Source of the DNA: Robiginitalea sp.
GTDB lineage: Bacteria > Bacteroidota > Bacteroidia > Flavobacteriales > Flavobacteriaceae
Assembly: GCA_024638915.1 (NCBI GenBank)
Contig: JAHEJJ010000001.1
Coordinates: forward strand, 124,001 to 188,000
Direction of reading: 5' to 3'
DNA: 64,000 bases
The position numbers and the translations under genes are program-made. The notes under the pieces are model-generated. The model searched no databases and had not been told where the DNA came from. It was given only the letters and a program-made list of their open reading frames with translations. Every line of letters starts with the position of its first letter. Positions within the stretch are counted from its first letter, which is position 1. Below are positions 53,887 through 63,344 of the stretch, in pieces.

Positions 53887-55245
53887 ATGCGTTTTAAGGC
53901 CATACTATACCCGATGTTTTGCTTGATCATTCATTCCTGTAGTTTGCAAACCGATTTTCCAGTACCAGCCCGACTATGCAATGACAGCCTTGTTGCCAAC
54001 ATTGGATTTGAAGATTTAAAAAAACTTCTGGGAGATGAGCGAGTTGTCGAAATAAACAAAGATCTCAGAATAGAAGGTTTTGTGATCTCTTCTGACAAGG
54101 CAGGGAATTTTTTTCGTTCACTTCATCTACAGGAAAAGAGTTCAGATCGAACAATAGGCCTGCAACTCGAGATTGATCTTACCGAGTTGCATTTGCTTTT
54201 TCCATTAGGAAGCAAAGTATTGGTGAATCTTGAGGGGTTATTTTTGGGCGTGAGTAACGGGGTTTACAAAATAGGCAGTGCCATCAATAATTTTGGAGCA
54301 CTGGGAATCAGCAGGTTACCCGGCCTGGCTGTTCAGGATCATTTATACTTACTGTGTGATGATAATCAGGAGGTTAAACCAATCAAGATAACGCTCGATT
54401 CCTTAAATGAAACACTGACCAACACCCTGGTGGAAGTAGAAAACCTCGAATTTGCATCAGAGGAATTAGGTGAGCCGTTTGCTATGCTCAAAGAAGAAAC
54501 ACTTCGTACGCTTCAGGATTGCGCTAACCGAAACATAGCGCTGAAGAATAGCGGTTATTCTGATTTCCAGTCCGATTTGTTACCAGAGGGAAATGGCACG
54601 ATCAAGGGGCTTTTGCACCGAGATGGGAAAGACTTTGTGCTAATGATCCGATACACAACGGATTTAGAATTTATTGAAGAAAGGTGTCGGGACTCAGAAG
54701 CGCTTATTTCATCAGCTGAAGTGTTCATCTCTGAAATAGCCGATCCGGAAAACGAAGTGGATGCCAGATTTGTGGAATTATACAATAGCAGCCCGGAAGA
54801 TATTCCATTGAACGGTTGGGAGTTGCGTCGCTATACCAATGACAATATTGAGATCGGTTCCAGTATTCAATTGTCTGGACGGGTAATCAAATCAAATAAA
54901 ACCTTGGTCATAGCCGCTGATTTATCTGGTTTTGAATTGATTTATGGATTTGAGCCCGATCTGGTGGCTGGTTCTAACTCCGCTGCGAATTCCAACGGGG
55001 ATGATAACCTCGAATTGGTAGATCCGTTTAACGAGGTCATTGATAGATTTGGTGTACCCGGAGAAGATGGGACGGGTACAAATCATGAATTTGAAGATGG
55101 AGGTGCTTTTCGGCGTCAGGATATTATGACGGGCCGCCCGGAGTACCTATTTGAAGAATGGATTATTTTTAATGATTCCGGTGATTCCGGCACGATCAGA
55201 CAGACTTTAATTGCCCCGGAGGATTTTACTCCTGGCCGTCGTTAG
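53887..55245 (+). CDS. DUF5689 + lamin-tail-domain (LTD) lipoprotein
   Basis: A 452-residue surface lipoprotein candidate. The signal ends LIIHSCS (Cys18). DUF5689 occupies about residues 35-265 (DLRIEGFVISSDKAGNFFRSL, PLGSKVLVNLEGLFLG). It contains an OB-fold-like region, and OB folds often bind nucleic acids. An LTD follows (about 275-400: VFISEIADP, RFVELYNSS, PLNGWELRRYTN). LTDs occur in secreted bacterial nucleases. No catalytic site is visible, so this looks like a binding partner of the upstream receptor. Confidence 0.8.
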   Translation: MRFKAILYPMFCLIIHSCSLQTDFPVPARLCNDSLVANIGFEDLKKLLGDERVVEINKDLRIEGFVISSDKAGNFFRSLHLQEKSSDRTIGLQLEIDLTELHLLFPLGSKVLVNLEGLFLGVSNGVYKIGSAINNFGALGISRLPGLAVQDHLYLLCDDNQEVKPIKITLDSLNETLTNTLVEVENLEFASEELGEPFAMLKEETLRTLQDCANRNIALKNSGYSDFQSDLLPEGNGTIKGLLHRDGKDFVLMIRYTTDLEFIEERCRDSEALISSAEVFISEIADPENEVDARFVELYNSSPEDIPLNGWELRRYTNDNIEIGSSIQLSGRVIKSNKTLVIAADLSGFELIYGFEPDLVAGSNSAANSNGDDNLELVDPFNEVIDRFGVPGEDGTGTNHEFEDGGAFRRQDIMTGRPEYLFEEWIIFNDSGDSGTIRQTLIAPEDFTPGRR

Positions 55246-55252
55246 TAGAATT

Positions 55253-55654
55253 TCAGCTGTGTTCCGCAATAATCTTTTCCAGATCATCTACCCGTACCGG
55301 TTTTAGGATATAGTTGCGGATTACCTTATACTCTTTGATCTTTAACAGGTCTTTCGGATCGACCGATGAACTGACGATATATACCCGGGTCTGGGAAATG
55401 TTTTGTGCCTCGATCTGAAGGTATTCATCCAGGAATTCCCATCCTGTCATCATGGGCATGTTGAGGTCGAGGAAGATAATGCCGGGGAGATCCAGGTTAT
55501 TTTTTGGGCGCTCTTTCAGTTCGTTGAGGGCGTCTGGCCCGTTCCGGTATACCGTTAACTCATCGCAGAATGAGGTTTCCTCAATCAGTCTTTTTACCCC
55601 ATAAATAAAGATATGGTCATCGTCTATTATACAAACACTGCTGTACGGCTTCAT
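55253..55654 (-). CDS. Stand-alone response regulator receiver (CheY-like)
   Basis: A 133-residue receiver domain without output domain. The acidic triad DDD at 11-13, phospho-acceptor Asp63 in FLDLNMPMMTGW and Lys118 in YILKPV are present. The start ATG lies 2 bp after the stop of the histidine kinase; a longer open frame exists upstream but would overlap the kinase. It most likely takes phosphate from that kinase and passes it on or acts by protein interaction. Confidence 0.9.
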   Translation of the reverse strand: MKPYSSVCIIDDDHIFIYGVKRLIEETSFCDELTVYRNGPDALNELKERPKNNLDLPGIIFLDLNMPMMTGWEFLDEYLQIEAQNISQTRVYIVSSSVDPKDLLKIKEYKVIRNYILKPVRVDDLEKIIAEHS

Positions 55655-55656
55655 AA

Positions 55657-57486
55657 TTAATCGGTATTTGATTCTGACAATTCTAAACAAAGATGAAATG
55701 TAGTGCCCTTGCCTACTTCGCTTTCCACCTCAATAGTACCGTTCATGGCCTCGATCTGGTTTTTGGTGATAAACAGCCCGATTCCCCTGGCGTCTTTATG
55801 CCGGTGAAATGTTTTGTACATCCCAAAGATCTTGTCGCCATAGCGCTCTAAGTCGATTCCCAAGCCATTGTCGGTAAAACTCAACCGAAGGTGGTCGCCA
55901 TTTATACGGTAACGGATGTCTATTTGCAGATCGCTGTCAGGCTGACTATATTTTATGCTGTTCGTGAATAAGTTCAGCAGAATACTGTCAAAGTAAGCCG
56001 GTATGGCATTAACCATAAGGTCTGAGGGGATATCGATTGAGCATTGTGTATTTTTTTCCTGAAGCAACAACAGAAGGTTATTCTGAACCGTTTTTAACGC
56101 TTTTAATAGCTTTACCGGCCTTATCTTCTCCGTGGCGCCGGTTTTTACCTGTACCACATCGTTCAGGTGCCTGACTGTTTCGTTAAGACTTTCCGAGGCT
56201 TCATCGAGCATTTCCACCAATTTCATTCTCTCCTCCTCCTGTTTTTCCTTGCAGAGAAAAGCTGTAAGCATCGACAAATTACTGGCGTGAGACCTCAGAT
56301 TGTGTGAGACAATATGGGCAAAATTCATCAGGCTTTTGTTTTGTTCACTGGTGATATCCAACAGATTTTTGAGCTTATCTTCGGCCTGCCGGATCTCGGT
56401 GATATCCCAATTGGTACCTATCATACGAAGGGCTTCCCTAGATTCAGTCCGTTGCGTAATGGCAAAGGCCCTTATAAAACGGATCTCACCATTGGGCCAG
56501 ATCACCCTGAACTCGGTATCGAACTCCGCTTCCCCTGCTATGGCCCGCTGGATGCTTTTTTTCCCCTCTTCCTGGTCATCAGGATGCACTGCGGTTTCCC
56601 AGGCTTCATAGACACCGGAAAAGTCTTCGCGACGGATACCATAGAGCCGGTACATATTGTCGTCCCATACCAGGGTATTGTCTACAACATTATAATCCCA
56701 AACCCCAACATTGGCCGCTGTGGTGGCCAATGAAAGCCTTTCTGAAATTTCTTGGATATTTAGTTCCGCCTTTTTTTTCTCATCGATATCCTGAAATATC
56801 CCGTACAGCCGAATGCATTTCCCAGCTGCAAATTCTGCTTCCCCTTTGGCCCGTACCCAGAGTTCTCTGCCTTTGGCGGTGATAATCCTCAATTCGGTAT
56901 CCCAGGGCTTTCCTTCACGGATCCCATCGCTGACAAGGGCTGTGATCTTTTCACGATCGGCCCCTGGTTTATAGAAATTGATGCCTTCTTCAAGGCAGGG
57001 GGTGTAATCTGCTCCCACCTCGTGTATCTCCCGGGTAACGTCGGTCCAAAAAACAATGTTGTTGATCAAGTCAACTTCCCATCCACCAACACGTGCAACA
57101 TTCATAGACTTTTCTAACAACTCTTCATTACGCTTTAAGTCACTTATATCTTCACGTATGATAGTGAAGCCCAAGTGGTCACCATTATTATCTGCCAGCG
57201 AATAAACTTTCCATTTATACCATTTTACCCCTTGCTCGGGGCTGGAAATCCTTACCATTTTTATGTTGAGCTGCTGGTCGACAAAAAGGTCTGAGCCACT
57301 ATGCCTGAGTTCTTCAGGAAATTCTGAAAAGACATCGTAAAAATATTTTCCATGGATATCTTTATCCTGTATCATAGATTCTTTCAGGAATGTTCTTGAA
57401 CAATCAACTATTCGCATATCCTGGTCAAGTATCGCCATGCATGCAGGAGAATTCTTTATATCATGATTAATTTCTATTGTTTTCAA
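55657..57486 (-). CDS. Cytosolic triple-PAS histidine kinase
   Basis: A 609-residue sensor kinase without transmembrane segments. Three PAS/PAC modules (about 10-115, 125-240, 250-365) precede a histidine box with His395 in HIVSHNLRSHASNL, and a HATPase domain with NLFTNSIKYS, TDNGLGID and GIGLFITKNQIEAMNG. The SHNLRSH box is the one common in Bacteroidetes multi-PAS kinases. The start codon is TTG. It is followed after 2 bp by its receiver partner. The signal sensed is unknown; no heme or flavin ligand is evident. Confidence 0.9.
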   Translation of the reverse strand: MKTIEINHDIKNSPACMAILDQDMRIVDCSRTFLKESMIQDKDIHGKYFYDVFSEFPEELRHSGSDLFVDQQLNIKMVRISSPEQGVKWYKWKVYSLADNNGDHLGFTIIREDISDLKRNEELLEKSMNVARVGGWEVDLINNIVFWTDVTREIHEVGADYTPCLEEGINFYKPGADREKITALVSDGIREGKPWDTELRIITAKGRELWVRAKGEAEFAAGKCIRLYGIFQDIDEKKKAELNIQEISERLSLATTAANVGVWDYNVVDNTLVWDDNMYRLYGIRREDFSGVYEAWETAVHPDDQEEGKKSIQRAIAGEAEFDTEFRVIWPNGEIRFIRAFAITQRTESREALRMIGTNWDITEIRQAEDKLKNLLDITSEQNKSLMNFAHIVSHNLRSHASNLSMLTAFLCKEKQEEERMKLVEMLDEASESLNETVRHLNDVVQVKTGATEKIRPVKLLKALKTVQNNLLLLLQEKNTQCSIDIPSDLMVNAIPAYFDSILLNLFTNSIKYSQPDSDLQIDIRYRINGDHLRLSFTDNGLGIDLERYGDKIFGMYKTFHRHKDARGIGLFITKNQIEAMNGTIEVESEVGKGTTFHLCLELSESNTD

Positions 57487-57691
57487 TACAAAGGATATTT
57501 TAGGCCTTTATTAAAAATTATTATACTAACGTAAGAAAATACATAAAAAGTATACGGAAATAAGCTATCACCTCATATCTCAAGGAGCTACCGAAAATTT
57601 TTTGTATCGACGAGGAATATTTACATTGCTTTTTATAAGCTCTTAAGATGAGCGGCAGATGTTCTTTGGGATTTTAATACATTTAGTGTCT

Positions 57692-58465
57692 ATGGAAGAT
57701 CGTTTGAAAATCGCCTTGGTACAGACCTCTCTGGTTTGGGAAGATCCTGAGACAAACCTCCACCGGTTAGAACAATTCATACAAAATGTACAGGATACAG
57801 ATCTTATCGTATTACCAGAAATGTTTACCACCGGTTTTACGATGCAACCCAGCCATATCAATTCATCGGATTTGTCCAAAACCCTGTCCTGGATGGATAA
57901 AATGGCGCAAAGGCACCACTGTGCTATAACCGGAAGTTTGGTCGCCTTCGAAGATGGTCGTTATTATAATCGATTATATTTTGTGGATCAGCAAGGGAAT
58001 CGCTGGATCTATGACAAGCGGCATACTTTTACCCTTGCCGGTGAGGATAAGGTGTATTCAAAAGGACGAAGCAGGACCATAATCCCTTTCAAGGGTTTCA
58101 GGCTATGTCCTATGATCTGCTATGACCTTCGCTTTCCGGTCTGGTCGCGCAATACCGAGGATTTTGATGTGTTGCTTTATGTGGCGAATTGGCCATCTGC
58201 CAGAGTGATGGCATGGGATACCCTTTTAAAGGCCAGGGCCATTGAAAATATGGTGTACTGTGTTGGGGTGAATCGGATCGGAACAGATAAAAACGGTTTA
58301 AGCTATCCGGGTCATTCTGCTGTCTACGACAGCCTGGGCAGTTGCCTTGTTTTTTCCGAAAAGGAAGAGATAATATACACAGAGTTGCTTAAAGAACATC
58401 TCAAGGCTACACGACAGGAGTTGAAATTTTTACAGGATAGGGATTCCTTCAGCCTCCGATCCTAA
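57692..58465 (+). CDS. Nitrilase superfamily omega-amidase (YafV/Nit2-like)
   Basis: A 257-residue carbon-nitrogen hydrolase. The catalytic triad is Glu43 (LPEMFTTGF), Lys109 (YDKRHTFTLAGE) and Cys143 (PMICYDLRFPVWSR). The FTTGF and CYDLRFP contexts match omega-amidases that hydrolyse 2-oxoglutaramate or 2-oxosuccinamate. The ATG at 57692 gives the normal N-terminus; an upstream in-frame ATG lies in the likely promoter region. Its 3' end overlaps the convergent Ig-like lipoprotein gene by 17 bp. Confidence 0.85.
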   Translation: MEDRLKIALVQTSLVWEDPETNLHRLEQFIQNVQDTDLIVLPEMFTTGFTMQPSHINSSDLSKTLSWMDKMAQRHHCAITGSLVAFEDGRYYNRLYFVDQQGNRWIYDKRHTFTLAGEDKVYSKGRSRTIIPFKGFRLCPMICYDLRFPVWSRNTEDFDVLLYVANWPSARVMAWDTLLKARAIENMVYCVGVNRIGTDKNGLSYPGHSAVYDSLGSCLVFSEKEEIIYTELLKEHLKATRQELKFLQDRDSFSLRS

Positions 58466-60068
58466 AGGTCTGTTCCAGTTCCCAATTAGCCCTGACCTCT
58501 ATGGTTTGTGGATAGTAAATAACCTTTTCGGGCTGTTTTTTCTCCAGATAGCTTCCGGTATCCCAAACCTTGTTGGCGTTGCTGTCTAGTATCAGCCGAA
58601 GTAAATAAATACCAGGTTCAATATTATTAAATTCGAATAGCCGAGGGCCATCTGCAATTATCTCTCTTTTGGCTTCGCCTTTTTCGTCGGTCAGTTGGAG
58701 AATGACCGGATAATCTACCTCACCTGTCACATTAAGCCTTAAATTACCATAATCGGCATAGCTTTGTGTAGATAAGCGGTATAGTATGGTATCGTTGGTC
58801 TGCTCGAAAAAGTCGGTTATAAATCCTGGAAGTACAGACATGAAATAGGTCGAATTGGGCTCCTTTTCAAAATCGATATTCACCTTATTTTCCACTGATT
58901 CTAATTCGGCATCAAATCCTACCACGACCGAATCCTGATTAAGAATTGATATCGCATTTGTATCTATAGCTGTAATCGGGATATTGGAACGAAGATGAAA
59001 TTGATCTTCAAAATTGATCTTACTTCTATGACTGCTGCTGATGACCAGCGAATCGGCATCTAATTTCCTGGTTTTGACGGTAAATGTGTCGATTTTTCCA
59101 AAGGCATTATTTCTAACCTCAAACACCAGCGAATCAAACTCATATGGGGTAAACCAGTAGTTCAGTGTATCCTTATCATATTGTCTGGAGATCATGGTTT
59201 TGATCGTATCCGGTATCTGAGAGAGTGGTGATATCTGCATGGAGTCTGGTAATCCTGTATAACCGAAGATGATCTTATTGGCGGCAGCATAGGAAGGATT
59301 GGCAGCATTGTAGTTGGGGACCTCCTGGAAGAGCGTTAAAATATAAGTGGAATCTGTAGGGATATCGACGGGTTCTTCCAAAAATGCGATCTTATCGGTG
59401 TCCTGATCAAAAAGGTTGTTTTTGTTCTTATCTTTAATAGCAACGAGGGCATAACGCCCCTCTTTTAAATTCTGTAATTCATATACGGTAGTGCTGTCGA
59501 GTGTATTGGTGATATAATTGGGCAGTTTTTTGAATACGGTGGAGTCTGTATAAGCGGTGTCTACATCATAGAGCATGACACTGATAAACTCGTCCGCATC
59601 TTTATTGAAAGCATCGAGGACAACGCCGCTGAGGACCAGGGAATCGATATAATCACCTGTGGAGAAGACATAGGTTAAAAACGGACTGGGATTCCCCTCA
59701 TTGTTATCCACAATACTCTCTCCAAAATTAAGCGTATAGGTGGTACTGTCGAGGAGGGTATCTTTTAAGACGACCTCCACGTACTTCCGGGCACCTCCCT
59801 GTGGACTCACTTCTGGTTGATACTTTAACGGAGGGGAAACGATCAGTTGATTTTGTATGTCGTTCAACTTTATTAATTCATCAAAATATAATCGGATCTT
59901 CTCTGCCTTAAAATTCGTAGTCATGCTATCGGGTTCCGCTTTTATCAGAACTGGCGGGATCTCATCCTTTGGCCCTCCGGAGGGCGTACCTCTCCTGGCG
60001 CATTGAACAAAGGCCACGAGTAGCAAAACAAAAAAGCATAACGCAAATATTCGTGATAGCAAGGCCAT
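58449..60068 (-). CDS. Large Ig-like (Big_5) lipoprotein
   Basis: A 539-residue lipoprotein: signal ending VAFVQC (Cys23), then the short RRGTPSGGPKDEIPPV stretch that marks this Bacteroidetes family. A Big_5-type Ig-like domain (about 38-130: DELIKLNDIQNQLIVSPPL, YTLNFGESIVDNNEGN) follows, then strand-rich repeats including NLKEGRYALVAIKDKNKNNLFD and its C-terminal echo IEPGIYLLRLILDSNANKVWD. The two echoes resemble calcium-binding-like loops. Function unknown; probably an outer membrane anchored adhesion or wall-associated protein. Confidence 0.8.
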   Translation of the reverse strand: MALLSRIFALCFFVLLLVAFVQCARRGTPSGGPKDEIPPVLIKAEPDSMTTNFKAEKIRLYFDELIKLNDIQNQLIVSPPLKYQPEVSPQGGARKYVEVVLKDTLLDSTTYTLNFGESIVDNNEGNPSPFLTYVFSTGDYIDSLVLSGVVLDAFNKDADEFISVMLYDVDTAYTDSTVFKKLPNYITNTLDSTTVYELQNLKEGRYALVAIKDKNKNNLFDQDTDKIAFLEEPVDIPTDSTYILTLFQEVPNYNAANPSYAAANKIIFGYTGLPDSMQISPLSQIPDTIKTMISRQYDKDTLNYWFTPYEFDSLVFEVRNNAFGKIDTFTVKTRKLDADSLVISSSHRSKINFEDQFHLRSNIPITAIDTNAISILNQDSVVVGFDAELESVENKVNIDFEKEPNSTYFMSVLPGFITDFFEQTNDTILYRLSTQSYADYGNLRLNVTGEVDYPVILQLTDEKGEAKREIIADGPRLFEFNNIEPGIYLLRLILDSNANKVWDTGSYLEKKQPEKVIYYPQTIEVRANWELEQTFRIGG

Positions 60069-60117
60069 TACCCGTTAATATGAAGCAAATAAACAACTAA
60101 TTTAAGGAACCTTAAAA

Positions 60118-60822
60118 TTAAGGTACCACCGCCATAGTGGCGACGTAAACTTTTACATTCGGTGACTTATGTATTGCCTGGGCACATGCTTCTATGGTCG
60201 ATCCGGTAGTAATAACGTCATCGACCAGTAGTATTGACTTCCCGGAAATTAAAGAAGGATTGCTTATTATATATAATTCGGGTATTCGACGCCACCGCAA
60301 AATTCTGCTTTTTCGAGTTTGTGTTCTCGTGTTCGCCGTTTTCAGCAATAAATTCTCCTCTAAGCTTGCTCCCAGATGTTCTGCCAGCCTTTGGGCAAAA
60401 AGAGTTACCTGATTATAACCTCTTTTTTTCAGTTTTATGGGGTGCAGCGGAACCGGGATCACCATATCTATGGAGTCTGCAAATCCATTTTTAATCAGTA
60501 TTTGCCCGAACCAATCACCCAAAAACGAGCCTATTTGGGGCTGATTTCTGTATTTCAGTTGATGAATCAGGTTTTGAACGATACCATTTTCGGTATAAAA
60601 CAGCAAAGAAGAAGCCTTTTTAATGTCGGTTCGTCCATAAAATATACGATCAACTGCATTTTCTTCGTTAAGACTGTATTCGGTAAGTGGCAATTGGTCC
60701 CGACAAAAGGTACACAACATCTGCTCTCCTCGATATAATCGTACATTACATCCAAAACACAGTGTGGGAAACAGGATCGAGTTGAGGTCATTTACTATAT
60801 TTGATAATTTGGTATATAACAA
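60118..60822 (-). CDS. ComF family phosphoribosyltransferase-like protein
   Basis: A 234-residue protein. An N-terminal double-CxxC zinc motif (PTLCFGCNVRL, MLCTFCRD) is followed by a type I phosphoribosyltransferase domain with the PRPP loop ILLVDDVITTGSTIEACA near residue 190-210. ComF proteins take part in DNA uptake and recombination after transformation. TTG start at 60822. It is the first gene of the leftward pair with the Ig-like lipoprotein. Confidence 0.9.
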   Translation of the reverse strand: MLYTKLSNIVNDLNSILFPTLCFGCNVRLYRGEQMLCTFCRDQLPLTEYSLNEENAVDRIFYGRTDIKKASSLLFYTENGIVQNLIHQLKYRNQPQIGSFLGDWFGQILIKNGFADSIDMVIPVPLHPIKLKKRGYNQVTLFAQRLAEHLGASLEENLLLKTANTRTQTRKSRILRWRRIPELYIISNPSLISGKSILLVDDVITTGSTIEACAQAIHKSPNVKVYVATMAVVP

Positions 60823-60863
60823 AATCTTGACGATTAATCCTTATTATAACTTAGCCTCATTGC

Positions 60864-61760
60864 ATGGATAATCAAGATAATAAATTCAATTATAAAATCA
60901 TCCTGGCAGCGCTTGTAGCGGTGATCATAGGCATTCTTATTGCCTTTTACTACAGCTATGCCCAATCCGAGGCTCAGATAAGCTATCTTGAGGAAGAAAA
61001 ATCGCTGCTTGTCAAGGATCTCACGCTGATGAAAACCGAGGTCGACAGACTTGCCGCTCTCAATGAAGTTAACGAGATCGAACTTCAGGATTCCAGATTC
61101 AGGATTCAGGAATTACTCGACTCGGTAGGACGTCTCAATTTCACGGTTACTAAACTTACCGAATACCGCAAAGAGCTCAGGGTAATGGAGGCTAGCTACG
61201 ATAGTCTTAAACTCAAAAACAATTTCCTGAAATACAACAATATGCTGCTCTCCGATAAATATGAGGAGACCAGGAAACAGATCGAGGAACTTAGGGGTAA
61301 AAGCAGCTCACTGGCCGAAATGGAAGCCGAATTAAGGCGAAAAAATCAGGAGCTCAACATGGAGCTTAACAGAAAGGATTACTTGCAACTTGAAAACGGA
61401 GAGGGAAATGGATTTCGCTTGCGCGGAGGAAGACCGATCAAAACCAATAAAGCTTCTACCATCGAGAAGTTGCGAGGTTGTGTAACGCTGCTTGGCGATA
61501 GCGACGTAAGCGCACGTGAAAAAGTACTTTATTTTCAGTTTCTCGGACCCAATATGGGAGTCATAGAAGACAACGCCAATACCATCTCGGTTAGTGGCAA
61601 CATCTATAGTAAAAGGGTAGAAATCATCTATGTAGGTGAAGAAGTAATAGTTTGCGATTTTATTACCGTGCCCGAGGGATCACTTGAACCCGGCACCTAT
61701 ACCCTTAATGTATTTGAAGACCAGCGGCTTCTTACTTCCGCAGAATTTCAGCTTAAATAA
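60864..61760 (+). CDS. Membrane-anchored coiled-coil protein
   Basis: A 298-residue protein. One transmembrane helix (about 11-31) is followed by a long coiled coil (35-170, rich in Glu, Leu, Lys heptads), a Gly/Arg-rich hinge (FRLRGGRPIKTNKAST) and a C-terminal beta-domain (200-298) ending GTYTLNVFEDQRLLTSAEFQLK. I do not recognise a named family; flavobacterial annotations sometimes call such proteins chromosome partitioning. It probably spans the periplasm, with the C-terminal domain as binding module. Unassigned function. Confidence 0.65.
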   Translation: MDNQDNKFNYKIILAALVAVIIGILIAFYYSYAQSEAQISYLEEEKSLLVKDLTLMKTEVDRLAALNEVNEIELQDSRFRIQELLDSVGRLNFTVTKLTEYRKELRVMEASYDSLKLKNNFLKYNNMLLSDKYEETRKQIEELRGKSSSLAEMEAELRRKNQELNMELNRKDYLQLENGEGNGFRLRGGRPIKTNKASTIEKLRGCVTLLGDSDVSAREKVLYFQFLGPNMGVIEDNANTISVSGNIYSKRVEIIYVGEEVIVCDFITVPEGSLEPGTYTLNVFEDQRLLTSAEFQLK

Positions 61761-61793
61761 TTGAGGCGCATTTGGCCTAATATTCTATTTTTG
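61761..61793 (+). promoter_or_regulatory. glyS promoter, start at or near the ATG
   Basis: TTG (61761-61763), 22-nt spacer, TATTTTTG (61786-61793). The ATG of glyS begins at 61798, so the predicted transcription start falls on or a few bases from the start codon (leaderless or nearly so). Confidence 0.5.
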
Positions 61794-61797
61794 CCGA

Positions 61798-63342
61798 ATG
61801 GCAAAGCAAGAAGAGGTATTTAAAAAGGTGATTTCACACGCCAAGGAATACGGCTATGTATTTCAGTCGAGTGAAATTTACGATGGCCTGAGTGCTGTGT
61901 ACGATTATGGCCAGAACGGTGCTGAATTAAAAAAGAACATCAGGGAGTATTGGTGGAATGCCATGGTGCATTTGAATGAGAATATCGTGGGTCTCGACTC
62001 CGCTATTTTTATGCATCCAACTACCTGGAAAGCCTCCGGGCACGTAGACGCCTTTAATGACCCACTGATAGACAATAAGGATTCCAAAAAGAGATATAGG
62101 GCCGATGTATTGGTAGAAGACCATGTTGCTAAGATCGAAGCCAAGATCGATAAAGAAGTCCAAAAGGCGGCCAAGAGATTTGGGGAATCTTTTGATAAGG
62201 AGCAATTCCTAACCACCAACGCACGGGTCCTGGGATATCGCGAGAAAGCAGATACGATCATCAAAAGGCTTACCAGATCTTTGGAGGATGAAAACCTTGC
62301 TGATGTCAGATCACTCATTGAAGAGCTCGAGATCGTTTGCCCGTTGTCAGGATCGAAAAACTGGACGGATGTCAAACAGTTCAACCTGATGTTCGGCACA
62401 CAATTAGGTGCTTCAGCCGAAAGTGCTATGGACCTTTATTTGAGGCCTGAAACAGCACAAGGCATATTTGTGAACTTCCTCAATGTGCAAAAGACAGGGC
62501 GTTTGAAAATCCCTTTTGGGATCGCTCAGGTGGGGAAGGCGTTTAGAAACGAGATTGTTGCCCGTCAGTTCATCTTTCGGATGAGGGAATTCGAGCAGAT
62601 GGAAATGCAATTCTTCATTAAACCTGGCAGTCAGAAGGAGTGGTATGAGTACTGGAAAGAAAAGAGGATGAAATGGCATTTGTCACTTGGCCTTGGCGAT
62701 GATAATTACCGATTCCACGATCATGATAAACTGGCTCATTATGCAGATGCGGCTGCGGACATCGAATTCAGATTTCCCTTTGGTTTTAAGGAATTAGAAG
62801 GCATACATTCGCGAACAGATTTTGATCTGGCGAATCACCAAAAATATTCCGGCAAGAAACTCCAGTATTTCGATACAGACCTGAATGAATCGTATGTGCC
62901 CTATGTGGTGGAAACCTCCATCGGTCTCGATAGAATGTTCCTGGCTGTATTTTCCAAATCGCTTGTGGAAGAGGAACTCGAAAACGGCAGCACCAGGACA
63001 CTTCTTAAGATTCCGGCAATTTTGGCCCCCACAAAAGCCGCCGTTTTGCCCTTGGTGAAAAAGGATGGGCTTCCGGAGATAGCACATCGTATTGTGGAAG
63101 ACCTGAAGTGGAATTATAATGTGATCTACGATGAAAAAGACGCCATCGGCCGCAGGTACAGGCGCCAGGATGCCGTGGGGACACCATTTTGTATTACGGT
63201 GGATCACCAAACCAAAGATGATCAAACCGTTACCCTGAGGTATCGTGATTCCATGGATCAGAAGAGGATCCCGTTAAGTGAGGTGAACCGAACCCTTACT
63301 TCTGAACTGGATATGCGTAAATGGCTTCAAAAGATCGGTTGA
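61798..63342 (+). CDS. glyS: Glycyl-tRNA synthetase (alpha2 type)
   Basis: A 514-residue class II synthetase of the single-chain dimeric type. The opening FKKVISHAKEYGYVFQSSEIYDGL is the family signature. Motif 2 appears as AFRNEIVARQFIFRMREFEQMEMQFF, and motif 3 as VVETSIGLDRMFLAVF. The anticodon-binding domain occupies the last ~100 residues. It converges on the TonB receptor with 2 bp between the stops. Confidence 0.95.
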   Translation: MAKQEEVFKKVISHAKEYGYVFQSSEIYDGLSAVYDYGQNGAELKKNIREYWWNAMVHLNENIVGLDSAIFMHPTTWKASGHVDAFNDPLIDNKDSKKRYRADVLVEDHVAKIEAKIDKEVQKAAKRFGESFDKEQFLTTNARVLGYREKADTIIKRLTRSLEDENLADVRSLIEELEIVCPLSGSKNWTDVKQFNLMFGTQLGASAESAMDLYLRPETAQGIFVNFLNVQKTGRLKIPFGIAQVGKAFRNEIVARQFIFRMREFEQMEMQFFIKPGSQKEWYEYWKEKRMKWHLSLGLGDDNYRFHDHDKLAHYADAAADIEFRFPFGFKELEGIHSRTDFDLANHQKYSGKKLQYFDTDLNESYVPYVVETSIGLDRMFLAVFSKSLVEEELENGSTRTLLKIPAILAPTKAAVLPLVKKDGLPEIAHRIVEDLKWNYNVIYDEKDAIGRRYRRQDAVGTPFCITVDHQTKDDQTVTLRYRDSMDQKRIPLSEVNRTLTSELDMRKWLQKIG

Positions 63343-63344
63343 AT

